A DNA stretch of 64,000 nucleotides from Antitrichia curtipendula (Eukaryota > Streptophyta > Bryopsida > Hypnales > Leucodontaceae), in contig OX579642.1 of assembly GCA_951230915.1 (NCBI GenBank), forward strand, positions 2,728,001 to 2,792,000, read 5' to 3'. Shown in pieces: positions 1 through 10,863 of the stretch (within the stretch, counting starts at the first letter, position 1; the number at the start of each line of letters is the position of its first letter). Below the pieces are notes generated by a model. The model saw only the letters and a program-made list of their open reading frames with translations, did no database searches and was not told the origin of the DNA. A program made the position numbers and the translations under genes.

Positions 1-1500
1 TTGTTATCAAGTATCTCAAAGTGGATGCTAAATTTCAGCTTCAAGAGACGAGGTAACTTCTATGCAAAAGATATACCAAAGTGTCTATTAAGGACATATT
101 CTGTATTGTAAAATAATAATGTTGCAAGTTATTTGTCAAAAGCTAGTTGCTTTGTATATTGTCTTGCTTCAACCTCTTCATGCTTCAACCTCTTCACCTT
201 GAAGGAATTCTTCTTGGAATTGTTGGCAATTTCTATTTTGTACTTTCTTATTCAACCATGGCGACTAGTCGGCACTCTTTTTCTTACTTAGAAAAGAAAG
301 GGCAAAATTGAAAGTCTATTTTTAGAAACATCATAAACACCACGTTTTCATTTAAAGATACCAAAATTTTATTGCCAAAGTTGTGCATTTGAGTATTTTT
401 TATAAACATGAGATGATTTTGGTGGAGGGTCTGGAGGGCTGTTTCGGGCCTGTTCCCGGCGTTGTTCCCTTGGCAGCAAAAAAACGGCCACTATCAGAAT
501 TTTCTTTTTTGCAAAAAAAAATCTTGAAATGGAAAAATGGAAAAACAAAATGAACAATTTAAAATTTTTTTTTTTTTAGTATAACGTGGCAGTCTCTTTG
601 CCACATCACACAGCTGATGTAGCGCAGTTCCAGACAATTTCAGAGTTTGGGAACCCTAGGGAATTCGCAACCCTTCACAGGGCCTGAAAAACATGTAATG
701 TCTTACCTTAAAGTAGCAGCACTTGCAATAGAGACATGTTCCATTCTCCATCACCTCAAAAATGGCTTGGAATGAAAACTTCCAAGACTCGAAACCACCA
801 TAGTTTATAAAAGCAACCAATGAAAGGTGAAGAGTTTTTTGAAGCAACCGATGAAAGTTGAAACATTTTGTGTTTCTAGGGTGTCCATTCAAAGAGTGAG
901 TCTAATATTAAGTATAGGTATTTTTTACAATTGTCCTATTCAAATATTACATTCAGGCATCGGCTACCAAAATTTAACTAGAAAGAGTGTCTAATATTTC
1001 ATAATGTTTTGAATATTTAAAATGGCCTAGAATATTCTTCACCCCAAATTCAATTCTTAGAGAATTGAGACATGGTGCTCTCTGTGTGGTTGCCCGTAGC
1101 TTACAAAGCTCTCAATCTTCAAGGTATTTGAAGTGCCATTTTTCTCCTCCACAAGTGGAGAAATGGGTTTAGGAAAATTTTCTTAGAAGATTTTTCACTC
1201 CTCTGTAGCTCACTTTCACCACATCGCAACGCATTTCCACCTTATTACATCAAAGTTCTGTCCAAGGTCTATGTTGCTTGTGCCACTTGTGAGTCCATCA
1301 CGGCATTTATAAAAGTGAATCTCATTCTCTATAGAGGTGTCACACCTTCTTCATGCACCTTCTCCATTGGCTCCTCTTTTCTCTCACCAAATTCACATTC
1401 TTCAAGAAACTTTGCTTCTCAAAGGAGATGTGATTACCCCTATTGTTGCATCTTCCACTTCCAATGTGCAAAGCTCTCTCTACATATCCAATGTCATCGT
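1..1500. other. AT-rich intergenic, no gene seen
   Basis: No reading frame here resembles a protein I recognise. The stretch is AT-rich with short homopolymers. A slightly GC-richer patch lies at about 415-490, with repeated ggag/ggcc words. A short local repeat of cttcaacctcttca lies near 170-200. Confidence 0.6.
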
Positions 1501-1529
1501 CCAAGAAAATCTAGGGGAGTTCATTGTTG

Positions 1530-1755
1530 AAGGAAAGATATTTCCTACATATCTTCACAATCAAATTTGAAAAATTCATCACCAATGTTTCCAATGAATT
1601 ATCATGTAAAACCATGAAGATTAAATGAAAAAATTCACTAAAAATGTAGTTTTGCTTTTTCAAAACTGAAATTTGATATGCTTGATTGTGTAAGAATCGA
1701 ATGTTAATTATGTGAGACTAAAAACATCAACTATATTCTATATTATGCAAAGAAA
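1530..1755. repeat. Solo copy of a foldback-element arm
   Basis: This stretch matches the outer part of the right arm of the long foldback at 47089-47985, in the same orientation. Shared words include attcactaaaaatg, tatgcttgattg and gtaagaatyga. The second arm is missing here, so it is a truncated or solo copy of that element family. Boundaries are approximate because I aligned it by eye. Confidence 0.6.
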
Positions 1756-1799
1756 ACTGAACGGTACAAATTGCAATCCCGAACACTTTGTCGAACCCT

Positions 1800-2985
1800 C
1801 TGTACATCATTGCAAACGACCATATTGACGTTGTTCTAGGCCTCAAAAAAGGAAATCTTACAAAAAGAGGTGTGTTTTGCAGGACTATTCCCTATGCTCA
1901 AGTACACGCTAAAACAAGCCTTACAACTTGAAGTATTGAGAGCACAGAAACCGATTGGCGTTTGCTGCCTGTCAGCAATGCATACTGGTCCTACATATAT
2001 TCCATCAGTAAGAGTACATGAGCTGTTCAAAGACACAGTTTGAACGCTCGACAAAAATTGCGAACTAAGGTCATAGAAAAGCTACAGAGACACACGCTGC
2101 AATAATTCAACGTCTCCGTCAAACCTATGTTTGATACCAGAAGCTCAGAGGAAAACGAGTTCTTCATGTTTGTTGAAACCTAAGACGGCTTCAACAGTGA
2201 GCTAAACGCTGCATTAAGCAAACACATGTCAAATGCATAAGCAATTCTATCAGGTGGAATCAGTACTCTTTGTGAAATTCGACCAGAAGTCCACGTTCAA
2301 ACACCATAAATGACTGCGTATCGACATCTCACTCTGATCATTATGTATTTGACACCATGACAGTCGGTACTTACTATAAGAAATCCAAGCAATAAACAGA
2401 TACTCATTGTCAAATGTACAACTTGAGAACATCAAAATTACAGCAAAGATTCAGAAAATCTACCCAGTAGACATATTGAACCCTTATAATTTTGGCGTAT
2501 GGTATTTTAATACTATGCTTGGACTTTCACATATGTCCAACCTCAATTTGCCTGAATGCGACCAAATAATCAGGTAGCCAAGTGCAACTTGCTTGGAAGT
2601 AGCTCATTCTGCCTTTCAATGATGCTCACAAGGTTTTCTTCACGTTCAAGACTACTTCTCAGCCTACTCCACCCTAAAACGACGACAGAGCCAAAATCGA
2701 AAGACCAGCAGTTCTGATGACATGAAACAGAAAAATCACCATTTATATCGTCTCCCGATGAATTCTCGCTGATTTTGTGTTCACAAAAACGATAAGCAAT
2801 AACACGGGTTCACCAGAGCCTGGAGCCAAACCCTAATTCGTGTCTGGAGCCAAACTCGCGTCTGCTCACGCGACCGCCGTCCCCTCCGCCTCCGCCACGG
2901 CATACTGACTTTGTGTCCAGTACAATGACAAGCCAAGAAAACAGGACCAGAGCCTGGAATCAAACCCTAATTCAAGGAGTTCTCC
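1800..2985. other. Non-AT-rich region downstream of PFD3
   Basis: The base composition resembles genic DNA more than the flanking AT-rich spacer. It lies directly 3' of the minus-strand prefoldin gene, so it may hold that gene's 3' UTR or the remains of another transcribed unit. Short frames on both strands are not recognisable. A partial duplication of the prefoldin 3' end lies at 2814-2897. Confidence 0.4.
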
Positions 2986-3017
2986 TCAAGCGACCGCCGT
3001 CGACTCCGCCTCCGGTC
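2814..3017. repeat. Tandem partial duplication at the PFD3 3' end
   Basis: Two imperfect direct copies occur at about 2814-2897 and 2946-3017, offset by about 132 bases. Both carry ccagagcctgga, caaaccctaattc and gcgaccgccgtc followed by ctccgcctcc. The right-hand copy contains the last codons and TGA stop of prefoldin subunit 3. The left-hand copy is a non-functional echo of that sequence, also with a TGA at the equivalent place. Confidence 0.7.
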
Positions 3018-3540
3018 TAACGTCCCTCTGCTTCCTCCGCTGATGCACATCCCAGTTATACACCCTCGCAATCGTGACCTCCGTAATCGTCATCTGGTCG
3101 CGCAAGAAGTACAGATCCTCCACGATCGACTTCAAGCTCTTATTCCCGGTTTCCAAGTTCCGTGTCAAAAGCTCCTGCGCCTCCTCGCACCCGTACTCTA
3201 GCATCACATTGGCGCCTAACCACAAGCAAACGGTCTCGGTGTTGCGAAACTCCGCCTGCGCGTAGATCCCCTCTGCCACCTCGAAGTCCATCTTCATCGT
3301 GTCCTTCTTCTCCATCATCAGGTCCACGATCTGGAGGCACTTGCGCATATCGGGGATGCGGGCCAAGAGGTCGCGCTTCTGACCGAGGAGCTTCATCTCC
3401 GCCACCTTGTATTGCTGGAGCTTCTCCTGGAGGGCGGTTAAGCAGGTGCCGGGGTTGCCGTCGTATTGGACTAAAAAATCTTGCACGTCTTTCACGAAGG
3501 CGGCCGCGGGGATGCCGCGTCGCTCAGAGGTCGACGCCAT
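2986..3540 (-). CDS. PFD3: Prefoldin subunit 3 (VBP1-like), intronless
   Basis: This encodes an alpha-type subunit of the cytosolic hetero-hexameric prefoldin co-chaperone, which passes nascent actin and tubulin to the CCT chaperonin. The 184-residue product begins [13 protein letters not shown], as plant prefoldin 3 does, and has two long helical coiled-coil segments (about residues 15-75 and 110-165). Between them is the family signature around [12 protein letters not shown], and near the end is [14 protein letters not shown]. The reading frame stays open 75 bases upstream to a GTG, but the ATG at 3540 gives the usual plant N-terminus. Length is normal for the family. It has no intron, whereas the Arabidopsis gene is spliced as far as I recall, so a retrocopy that stayed intact is possible. 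The island is GC-rich within AT-rich spacer, which favours a live gene. Confidence 0.95.
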   Translation of the reverse strand: MASTSERRGIPAAAFVKDVQDFLVQYDGNPGTCLTALQEKLQQYKVAEMKLLGQKRDLLARIPDMRKCLQIVDLMMEKKDTMKMDFEVAEGIYAQAEFRNTETVCLWLGANVMLEYGCEEAQELLTRNLETGNKSLKSIVEDLYFLRDQMTITEVTIARVYNWDVHQRRKQRDVRPEAESTAVA

Positions 3541-3659
3541 CGCTGCAAACTGGGACGCAAATTGTGGCAAAACCTCGGCGATCGGGGTGATCACCTTCGT
3601 CTTCCTCGGCTTCACTGCTTGCAGCGATGGTGCAGTCTTGGTACAACCCTACGGTGACG

Positions 3660-4215
3660 GAATATGAACGAACGTGAACGTTGATGGTTTCTGGCGACTT
3701 TTAGACGAACTTTGTATTACGTGCACCCATTATCACGAATTTGTGTATTTTTTAAATTGAATTACTACAATCCACGTACAACTACAGTATAAAAAATTGA
3801 AGTTTCACACTGAAAGCAAATTAACATAGTCGAAATGAAGTTGTAAGTGAATTGTGCTGTAGTTCACAAATTTCAGTACTATCTTTGTACATAATAGTGG
3901 ATTAATTCCAAATGATTAACCTTTTAAGTGTCAAAATGTAAAAAATGGTCCTTCCATATCTATTGGTGTTGAAACAAATTATTGGAATTTTTTTAATACT
4001 AATAGAAAGGGATGTCATGTATCACCAAGCTAAGACATCTTTTTCTACTAAGGTAAGACGCGTGGCAAAATGTAGCAATAGAAAGAGTAGTCACATTCTC
4101 AATCAACATAAATGTTTATTAATCCCTAAATGTCCAAACAACGTTTTTTTGGCAACATATGTATTCAATTTTGATATTTAATGCAAGGCCAACCATAGTG
4201 GAGTACAATAAGAAC
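3660..4215. other. Intergenic, PFD3 upstream side
   Basis: This is the likely promoter and 5' UTR side of the prefoldin gene, near 3540-3720, grading into AT-rich DNA. I see no convincing TATA or initiator arrangement. The right part may belong to the N-terminal half of the decayed piggyBac copy, but no frame supports that. Confidence 0.4.
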
Positions 4216-4219
4216 CACC

Positions 4220-5062
4220 AGTTTGTATTGAGGTGAACGTGGCTTACAACGTGGTGATAACATTGTTGAATGGAAGGGACATATAGTTGTCATGGACAAC
4301 TACTTTTTGAGCATTTGGCTATTTACAGAATTGGCCACAATGAAAATTTATACTACTAGTATTATAAGGGCAAATTGTGTAGTCTACCAAAAGAGTTGAA
4401 ATTGGTTCTCAATTGGGGAAATTCACCTCAAGGTAAGTTACAATGAAACATGTATGAATCTCTTGGCATTGCATGTGTAATGTAAATGTCAACCGTCTAG
4501 TTCTCCTCATTCTCTTCATGCATTGCAGATTTATTTTCCATGAATCCCAATATCTATGGTTCCTTGTAGGAATAGGACAAGGCGAGACCTCATCCAAACC
4601 TCCTCTACCATCTTGATTATACCACAAACATGAAGGGGGTGGATGTAGAAGACCAACTTAGAACATCATACTCTAGCCAAATGAGGTTGCACAAATGGTG
4701 TCTCCTATTGAATACAATGGTGGTAAATATATATGTAATCTACCTCAAGCTCTTCAGTTAATGCTGACATCAACGTCAAAAACCAATTAATCATTGTCAA
4801 TTCAATTCTCTTCAATTTGTATGATGGTCTCACACAAAATTGGCATGGCCAAGGCATTGATGTGGATGAAGATCCACATCTGCACATGCCAACTTCTAGT
4901 CGATTGAGGCGTGCATGCGTAACATGTGAGGATCCAAAGTGTAATTACTATTGCCACACTTGCAATCAAGTATTCTTCTGCCTAAATCAGGGATGTTTGA
5001 AGAATATCATAATGAGCCACAAAATTGCAATGATGCAACCATGTCCATCAACCCTAAGGTGA
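4220..5062 (+). pseudogene. Decayed piggyBac-family transposase
   Basis: Pieces of a piggyBac (DDE_Tnp_1_7) transposase appear in order. At about 4222-4290 there is NVAYNVVITLL. At 4288-4397, after a frame change, comes the DNYF catalytic block (VVMDNYFLSIWLF, then TELATMKIYTTSIIRAN). At about 4627-4700 comes MKGVDVEDQLRTSYSSQ, the conserved GVD..DQ segment. At 4900-5030 is a C-terminal cysteine-rich finger with paired CxxC-type motifs (CVTCEDPKC, YYCHTCNQVFFC, CLKN). Stops and frameshifts separate the pieces, and the N-terminal half is not recognisable, so it cannot make an active enzyme. The identification rests on these four motifs in the right order. Terminal TTAA ends for this copy were not found. 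It could be the relic of the source for the TTAA-bounded elements listed below. Confidence 0.82.
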
Positions 5063-5480
5063 ATTCAATGTGATTAATTTGTTTGCTTATTTTCATCCAA
5101 TTTTTAGTCACAATGTCTATTTTTTCCCTTCATGATCTGTGTTTTATATTTTGGTCCTTATATTTCATTATTTTTTTTATTAGCTTGTATAATTTTATTT
5201 TTACTTCCTTATTTTTTTTGGAATATTCTATATTTTTTTCTTACCCTTTTTTTTTCTTTACCTCTCATAGTTTTTTTCCACCTTTACATTTAGTTTTTTT
5301 CCTTGTATCTTTTTTTATTTACTTCCTTATTTGTGATTTACGGTCTATATTTTTTGTACTACCTGCTTTTCTTTTTTTTACTTTATCTTTCATATTATTT
5401 TTTACCTTTGTATACTTTCATTCACCTTAAATATTTTTTTTTTACCTTCGATATTGTTTTTGTCACCTTGTACATATTTT
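5063..5480. repeat. T-rich degenerate low-complexity tract
   Basis: The plus strand is strongly T-biased. Loosely repeated units resemble ttttttacctttgtat and differ in T-run length. It looks like an expanded pyrimidine microsatellite following the transposase relic. The long hydrophobic frames across it are a product of T richness. Confidence 0.7.
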
Positions 5481-7060
5481 TTAATGAACTGATGATGGCA
5501 AAATTCAATTCAAGGAAGGTTCACCATCGCTTGGAGTTCAAGAAGGAGGGTTCACTAGCTCTAGAATCTTTAGAGTTGAGTTCCAAAATTCACTCCTAGA
5601 ACATCTGGTAGACGCAATTTCAAGCGCAAGACTGATTAGAAGTGTGTGGGGACATAGCAACAAGGGAGTGGAAGGATGATGGGGAGCAATGGGGGCCAAG
5701 AAGTATCAAGAGCGGTAGGGCAAGAGTGACTTACCTTGAGAGAAGGTGGAGGATGTGGGTGGTGCCAGATAGGGGGGGCTTAGTTTGACACTCCAAATGA
5801 AGGAAGAGGACAACTGCAATGCCAAACCGCGACAATGGTAGGCAAGGGCAATGGATAACTTATCAACCTCCATGCATGGAATCCTTGATTTTTGATCATT
5901 GCTAAGCAAGAGCCATGAGTTTGAACCAACATTAGAGAGCTGCTCCAAGTATTGAAGCTTGCACAATAGATTGTGCTCGTTTTATAGAACAATATTTTTG
6001 GATTTTGGAATTTTTATAGTAGTACAATTTTTTGTGGTAAATTAGGCTGTAATGATTATCTCCACTTTTCAAATTTTTATTTGGAACATTTTTGAATTTG
6101 AAATTCATTCATTAAACAAATGGTAGTGTAAACTAGCTTTGCCAAATCTATGTCTATGACAAGACCATTTTGGTTATGTTCTAAAAGTGCAATGCCTTCA
6201 ATTCTTTTTAGCATGTTCCTAACTTGTATAAAAATCCAAATCTAAGGAATAATAATCAAAATGGAATGGTATATATGTAGAAACTAGTAGTCGAAGTGCA
6301 GCTGCCTAGTATTTTGGGAGGACAAAATGTCTAAATCCCAAATTTAGACCCTTAGATCTCACTCGATTCAAAGAATTTACTTTTGAAAAATTGGAAGGTA
6401 GAAAAATAGAGAAGACAAGTTTTAAAACCTATGGTTCAAACGGAAAAAAAATTGTAACTTAATGTCCACTCTTTCTAATCCATAGATGTCCCAATTTTGA
6501 CTTCTTTCTTCTAAAACTCTTCTAAAACATTTAGGGATTAAAAGCCATTTCTTTAGACTCTCACCAAAGGTATGGCCACTTACTCCCACGGCCTGTCAAC
6601 TTGGACGGCTATAGTGTAAAGTGGTCCTAGGTGTCTTAATTATGATTTGGAACGCTCATATAAAAAATAAAGAAATTGAATCTAATTTTGAATTGTTTCT
6701 AAACCAACCCTAATATTAAAATATACAACTTGCATTTATGAGAGTTATTGATCAAATTTGAATTCATCTATTTTTAGCACTTAAATTCATAAATCATTCA
6801 AACAATGTCAAGAAAATGCATTATGTAAAATCTAAAGTCCAATTACAATTACCTAAAATATCCAACTAAGACTTTTGAAGGTCAATAACAAAAACTATGT
6901 TCAAGCACATATTTAGGCGTTTTTAGATGTTGATCTTAGCATGAAGCGTTGAGAAATTAGGATGGGTTGTAAAAGATGTCGATATACTACCCTATTTGTG
7001 AATATTTTAATTATGTAAATATACTACAGATCTCAAAGGTTCAATGGATGACTTCACTCT
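5481..7060. other. Intergenic, no gene recognised
   Basis: The 5620-5970 part is less AT-rich and has a frame on the minus strand, but I could not assign it. The rest is AT-rich spacer with no domain-bearing frame. Confidence 0.4.
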
Positions 7061-7067
7061 TAACTGT

Positions 7068-7215
7068 CACTACAAAAAAAGGGGTGTTTTAAGTGAGTTT
7101 TTAAGTATAATCCTAGATATAAGATTATAAGTAATGACCTTCTAGGAGATTTTTATTAAAATTTTACTAGAAACACATCAAAAAATCACTTAAAACACCT
7201 TTTTTTCTTGTAGTG
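7068..7215. mobile_element. CACTA-like MITE, 148 bp
   Basis: The terminal inverted repeats start CACTACAA and run about 30 bases: left CACTACAAAAAAAGGGGTG, right the inverse of CACTACAAGAAAAAAAGGTG. Both continue into TTTTAAGTGA. The CACTACAA ends are typical of CACTA/EnSpm derivatives. A 3-bp target duplication is not preserved (tgt versus tag). A related copy lies inverted at 44440-44564. Confidence 0.75.
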
Positions 7216-7714
7216 TAGAAATAAAGAATGCGCCTATTGGCTTAATAATTAGAATGTTTTAGTGACTACCTTAGCTGTGTACATTCCTTCCTTCTAGAGT
7301 TAACCCAAAAGTGCCATTTGGCACCATTTTGGGGCGTTTGTATGCTTTATAAACAATTTTAAGTAATGATGACAAATCATTTCTCATCCAAATCATTTCT
7401 CATCCAAATCATCGTCTTTGCTATTGTTTGAATGATTTTGGCTCAGATGGTGTTGAAAATTGTCTCCTTAAAGCATTTTTGACTTCCCTGCGTACAAACA
7501 TTCTTTAAAAATGGATCATAAAAACTTGTATATTTTGGCCACATTTACTTCCTACTCTAGATCTATATTTTCTCCATAAAAATGATACTTTTTGATTTGA
7601 GCCCCACTAACAAAATGAAGGCCATCAAGCAACTCTAGTCTTTACCTTAATTTAAAATCTTAAAATTTTTCCTAAACTGAATATTTTATAGCCATTTGAA
7701 CTTTGTGCATTTAA

Positions 7715-8293
7715 CCCCTTAAACCCCAAGGTGTTTTCTATCAAAAACCACTCAAAACCACCACTTATGTTATATTCACTTAAGGAAACCAATTTTTTTA
7801 TTTTTTTTGGAATTTAACTGTAAGATCTTGTATTTAACTTTTCTGAGATCATGTAGTAAAAATTTCATCAAATTTCACCATACATATTGGAAGATATTAG
7901 CACTCAAAGTCGAACAAAATGTTTTTTTTCAAGAAGATGCTTAAATTGTCCGAAAAACTATAATTGTCCATAACTTTCTCATACCTAGTCCAAATAGAAT
8001 GAATCAAAGCTTCACGTATAGGTAAGAACATAATCTTTTAGGAAAAAAATTCAAAAAGAATTATTTTGACTTTTTGTAATTTTTTTTGGGCTACCCGCCA
8101 ATCTCCGTTTCTTGCTCATTGTGCCATAACTTTTTCATCCGGCATCCAATTGAAACAAAAATTATATACCCACAAAGCTCTTGCAATGTTGCACAACCTC
8201 AAAAAATCTCAAAAAATTTCACTTCAAATTGAGACAATAGGAACCTACCCGGACCCAAATTGTCCCCCGAGGAGACAAGCGGGGTTTTAGGGA
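7715..8293. mobile_element. piggyBac-like TTAA MITE (copy A)
   Basis: Perfect TTAA duplications flank the element (7711-7714 and 8294-8297). The ends are CCCCTTAAACCCC on the left and the inverse of TCCCTAAAACCCC on the right. The interior has no transposase. It shares most of its length with the copies at 36022-36593 and 58562-59142, including a 3' segment near 8066-8290 that happens to be open in one frame in all three. TTAA targets and ends starting with runs of C are the signature of piggyBac-type transposition. Confidence 0.82.
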
Positions 8294-8297
8294 TTAA

Positions 8298-9680
8298 CCA
8301 TGGTCTAATGAATTTCTAATTATAAAATGAAACCTAATTTGTAACAAATTTATATTGGAATTTAAAAAAAAATTAAGATTATTTATATTTGATATGTTTT
8401 GGAGAGGTCCTTCAAAAATTCACAATAATTCAAATTTCCACAAAAAAATCTGAAATTCTTACAACTTATAGAAGACATGTGACTTCATCTTTGAAAAAAT
8501 TAAAATTAAAAAAACATTCAATGTAGTTGCTAATTAAATGGGAGTAAACTGTGTGAAGGAATTTCTCATGAAATTTCCCGATCAAGGGCTCCAAGTGTTT
8601 CAAAGTTACCATTTATTAATCTGTAAACTTAGCTCCTTGCCACTTTCTCTACTAGCACACTCAATTAGGAAGTCCACTTCCAATAAGCTAATTTAGGCTT
8701 CCCGACCACTCCTTTAACGTTACTTATTTCCACACATGGTTCACTCAATAGTAATAAAGGTACCTTCGTACCAGTTGTGGCAAAGGAGCGGTGCTACAAG
8801 GATGAAGCAATCAACCAACTTTGAATACTGCGGCACTTGGCGTCCATGAAGGGTCGAGCCTGACGCGCGGTAACGGAAGATACAACGGCACCTATAGAAG
8901 ACCATGATGTTCACATAGGTCAATTTTAACAGAGTAGCGGACGACGAAATTCTGTGCATTCATAGCACCGTCCCAGTACTGTGCACACCAGTTTGTCTTC
9001 TAGAAAAGGCGGTTATGAGAAGCGGAGTCATATGTGAAAAGCGTAACTTGTCGCAACAATGTATAGGTGAAGAAACCTTGATTTTGAGCGTGAAACTGAT
9101 TCTTGCTTTTGACACTGGCGTCGTTCAGTTTGGGAATCGGGGTGCCCGTTCTAGTTTGCCGTGCGGATTAAGAGACCGGTGAGTTAGGGTTTAAAGTGCA
9201 GTACGCCTGCTGTGTAATTTTGTCGAAGTTGGTTTTCAACGGAATGATTTCGACTGTCCCGTGATACTTCTGTGATGCAGTAGTGATTCAAACTGACCTT
9301 CTGTACGTTGTCTACAATTGTCTTAATACGGACAGTGCTTGTATTAGGAGAACGACGTTGTGGCAGGTGCGTTATTTTTTACCTCATGCATACTCTGTTT
9401 TGCTGTTCCAAAGAACTGTGGCAAAGAAATCCGTTCACATTTTTCGAATTTAGGGTAAGTCCTCTTTGCAGCACGTTTGCATTTGATGCGGTCGACCCCA
9501 TATCTACAATGTTGTTGTGCTGTAGTGAAGGTCAGCAACAAGGAGCTTCTGCGACATTTTTCAAATTCTAGTTTTTCCCCGTGTGAAATGAGAGGAATAC
9601 TGCTTCGGTCCGAAACGTTTGGACTTTGACATAATTTTTGTTCAAATGCAACGGACGAGCATGTAATTGTAAATATACAG
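8298..9680. other. Spacer and 5' flank of the Harbinger relic
   Basis: AT-rich to about 8700, then markedly less AT-rich from about 8750 onward. The change suggests the Harbinger element begins near there. I could not find a matching terminal inverted repeat. A minus-strand frame at 8741-8959 is unrecognised. Confidence 0.4.
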
Positions 9681-10863
9681 ATGGACACATTAGAATTCCC
9701 AATGGACATCATGTCCATGGCCTGTTTGATGCTTGTAATGTTGCTCAACAGGAACCAAGCATTGCTGGATGCTGCATCCACCAACGTCGAAGAGGACAAC
9801 GGAGAAGAATGGAACGTCGATTTCCAAGACTCTAGTAATGTCTCTGTTGACGCGGGAGTGCTTTTCTAGGCTGCACTCACTCATTTTCGGCTATGGAGCT
9901 ATCAAACTGAGAGTTTGCTATCAAACTGAGCTAGTTTGATAGCTCCAGCCATCCAGAAACGAGACACAAACTACCATTTGGCTGTGCCTGTGCCTGTGCG
10001 CTTGGCATGCACTTTGTTTAAATTGAGTCACGGTGCCAGCTTCCTTATCTGCAGTGAAATGTTTGTCGTCGATAGAAGCACAATTTCCATAATGTTACGA
10101 GAAATAGTTCACGCGATGAATGTGGCACTTCGAAATGAAATTACTTGGCCTTGGGGGGAGCATGTTGCGGACACGGCTACAGCTTTTCAACAACTTTGTG
10201 GATTGCCTGGTGTATGTGGTGCAATGGATGCTACTCACATTGCAATTAGCAAGCCACGGTATGGTGCACGGGACTACTACTACTTCAAAATCTCGAGGTT
10301 ATAGTATGAATTGCCAAGCCATTGTTGACACTTCAAAACGTTTTCTGGATTTGTACGTCGGCATGCCTAGATCCACAAATGACTCCAGAGTGCTGAGGAG
10401 GTCTACCTTGTACTACCGAGCGCAACATCGAACTTTATGGGACAACTCCTTGTCCTTCAATGGATTTGCACCGTACTTAATAGCAAACGCTGGGTACCCT
10501 CTTCTACCGTGGCTGATGGTTCCACATCACTGAGACAACCAACTATCAGTGTCAGACCGCCTCTTCAACCGCAAACTTAGCAAAGGTCATGCGGTGGTGG
10601 AAAATGCGTTTGGAATTATGAAACTCACTTTTCGAGAGCTCCTCGTCAAATGTGACTTGGATGTCACCATCATACCTGATGTTGTGACTTGTTGTGCAAT
10701 CTTGCACAATGTGCTCTTCAACTAGTCACATGAAGATATAGAATGTCTGCTGGACATTGTGCGCAATGAGGATGCCATGCATTTTAGACAAAGAGTGACG
10801 GAGGCCATTCCGAGAGAGGATGATGCGGATGTGCTGGACTTGGATGTAGACGCCGATATTTAG
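9681..10863 (+). pseudogene. PIF/Harbinger DDE transposase, broken
   Basis: This is a relic of the nuclease-type transposase of PIF/Harbinger elements (DDE_Tnp_4, HARBI1-like), which cuts and pastes at 3-bp TWA targets. The order matches the family: a helical DNA-binding start (RLACTLFKLSHGASF, then VDRSTISIML), GVCGAMDATHIAI with the first catalytic Asp codon at 10227, the second Asp in MPRSTNDSRVL at 10381, and the catalytic Glu in GHAVVENAFGIMK at 10600. The end is CCAILHNVLF plus an acidic tail. It is inactivated by in-frame stops at 9867 (TAG), 9927 (TGA), 10531 (TGA) and 10723 (TAG), and by a one-base frame change just before 10300. The catalytic triad codons remain. The frame before 9930 is less certain. 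It converges on the Myb-like partner at 12092-13267. Confidence 0.9.
9893..9950. repeat. Short palindrome inside the transposase relic
   Basis: The words ggagctatcaaactga and tagtttgatagctcc are inverse to each other, with a third copy, gctatcaaactgagc, between them. The segment carries one of the in-frame stops, so it may be a local rearrangement that helped to kill the gene. Confidence 0.6.

Noticed and set aside
3162..3590. 142-codon plus-strand frame
   Set aside because: Antisense shadow of prefoldin subunit 3, favoured by the GC-rich codons of the true gene.
5083..5430. 115-codon Phe/Leu/Tyr-rich membrane-like frame
   Set aside because: Product of a T-rich low-complexity tract; no start context, conservation or domain.
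8066..8290. 74-codon frame repeated in three places (also 36300-36578 and 58915-59139)
   Set aside because: It recurs because the TTAA MITE recurs. The frame is a short part of a non-coding element, with no start conserved in context and no domain.
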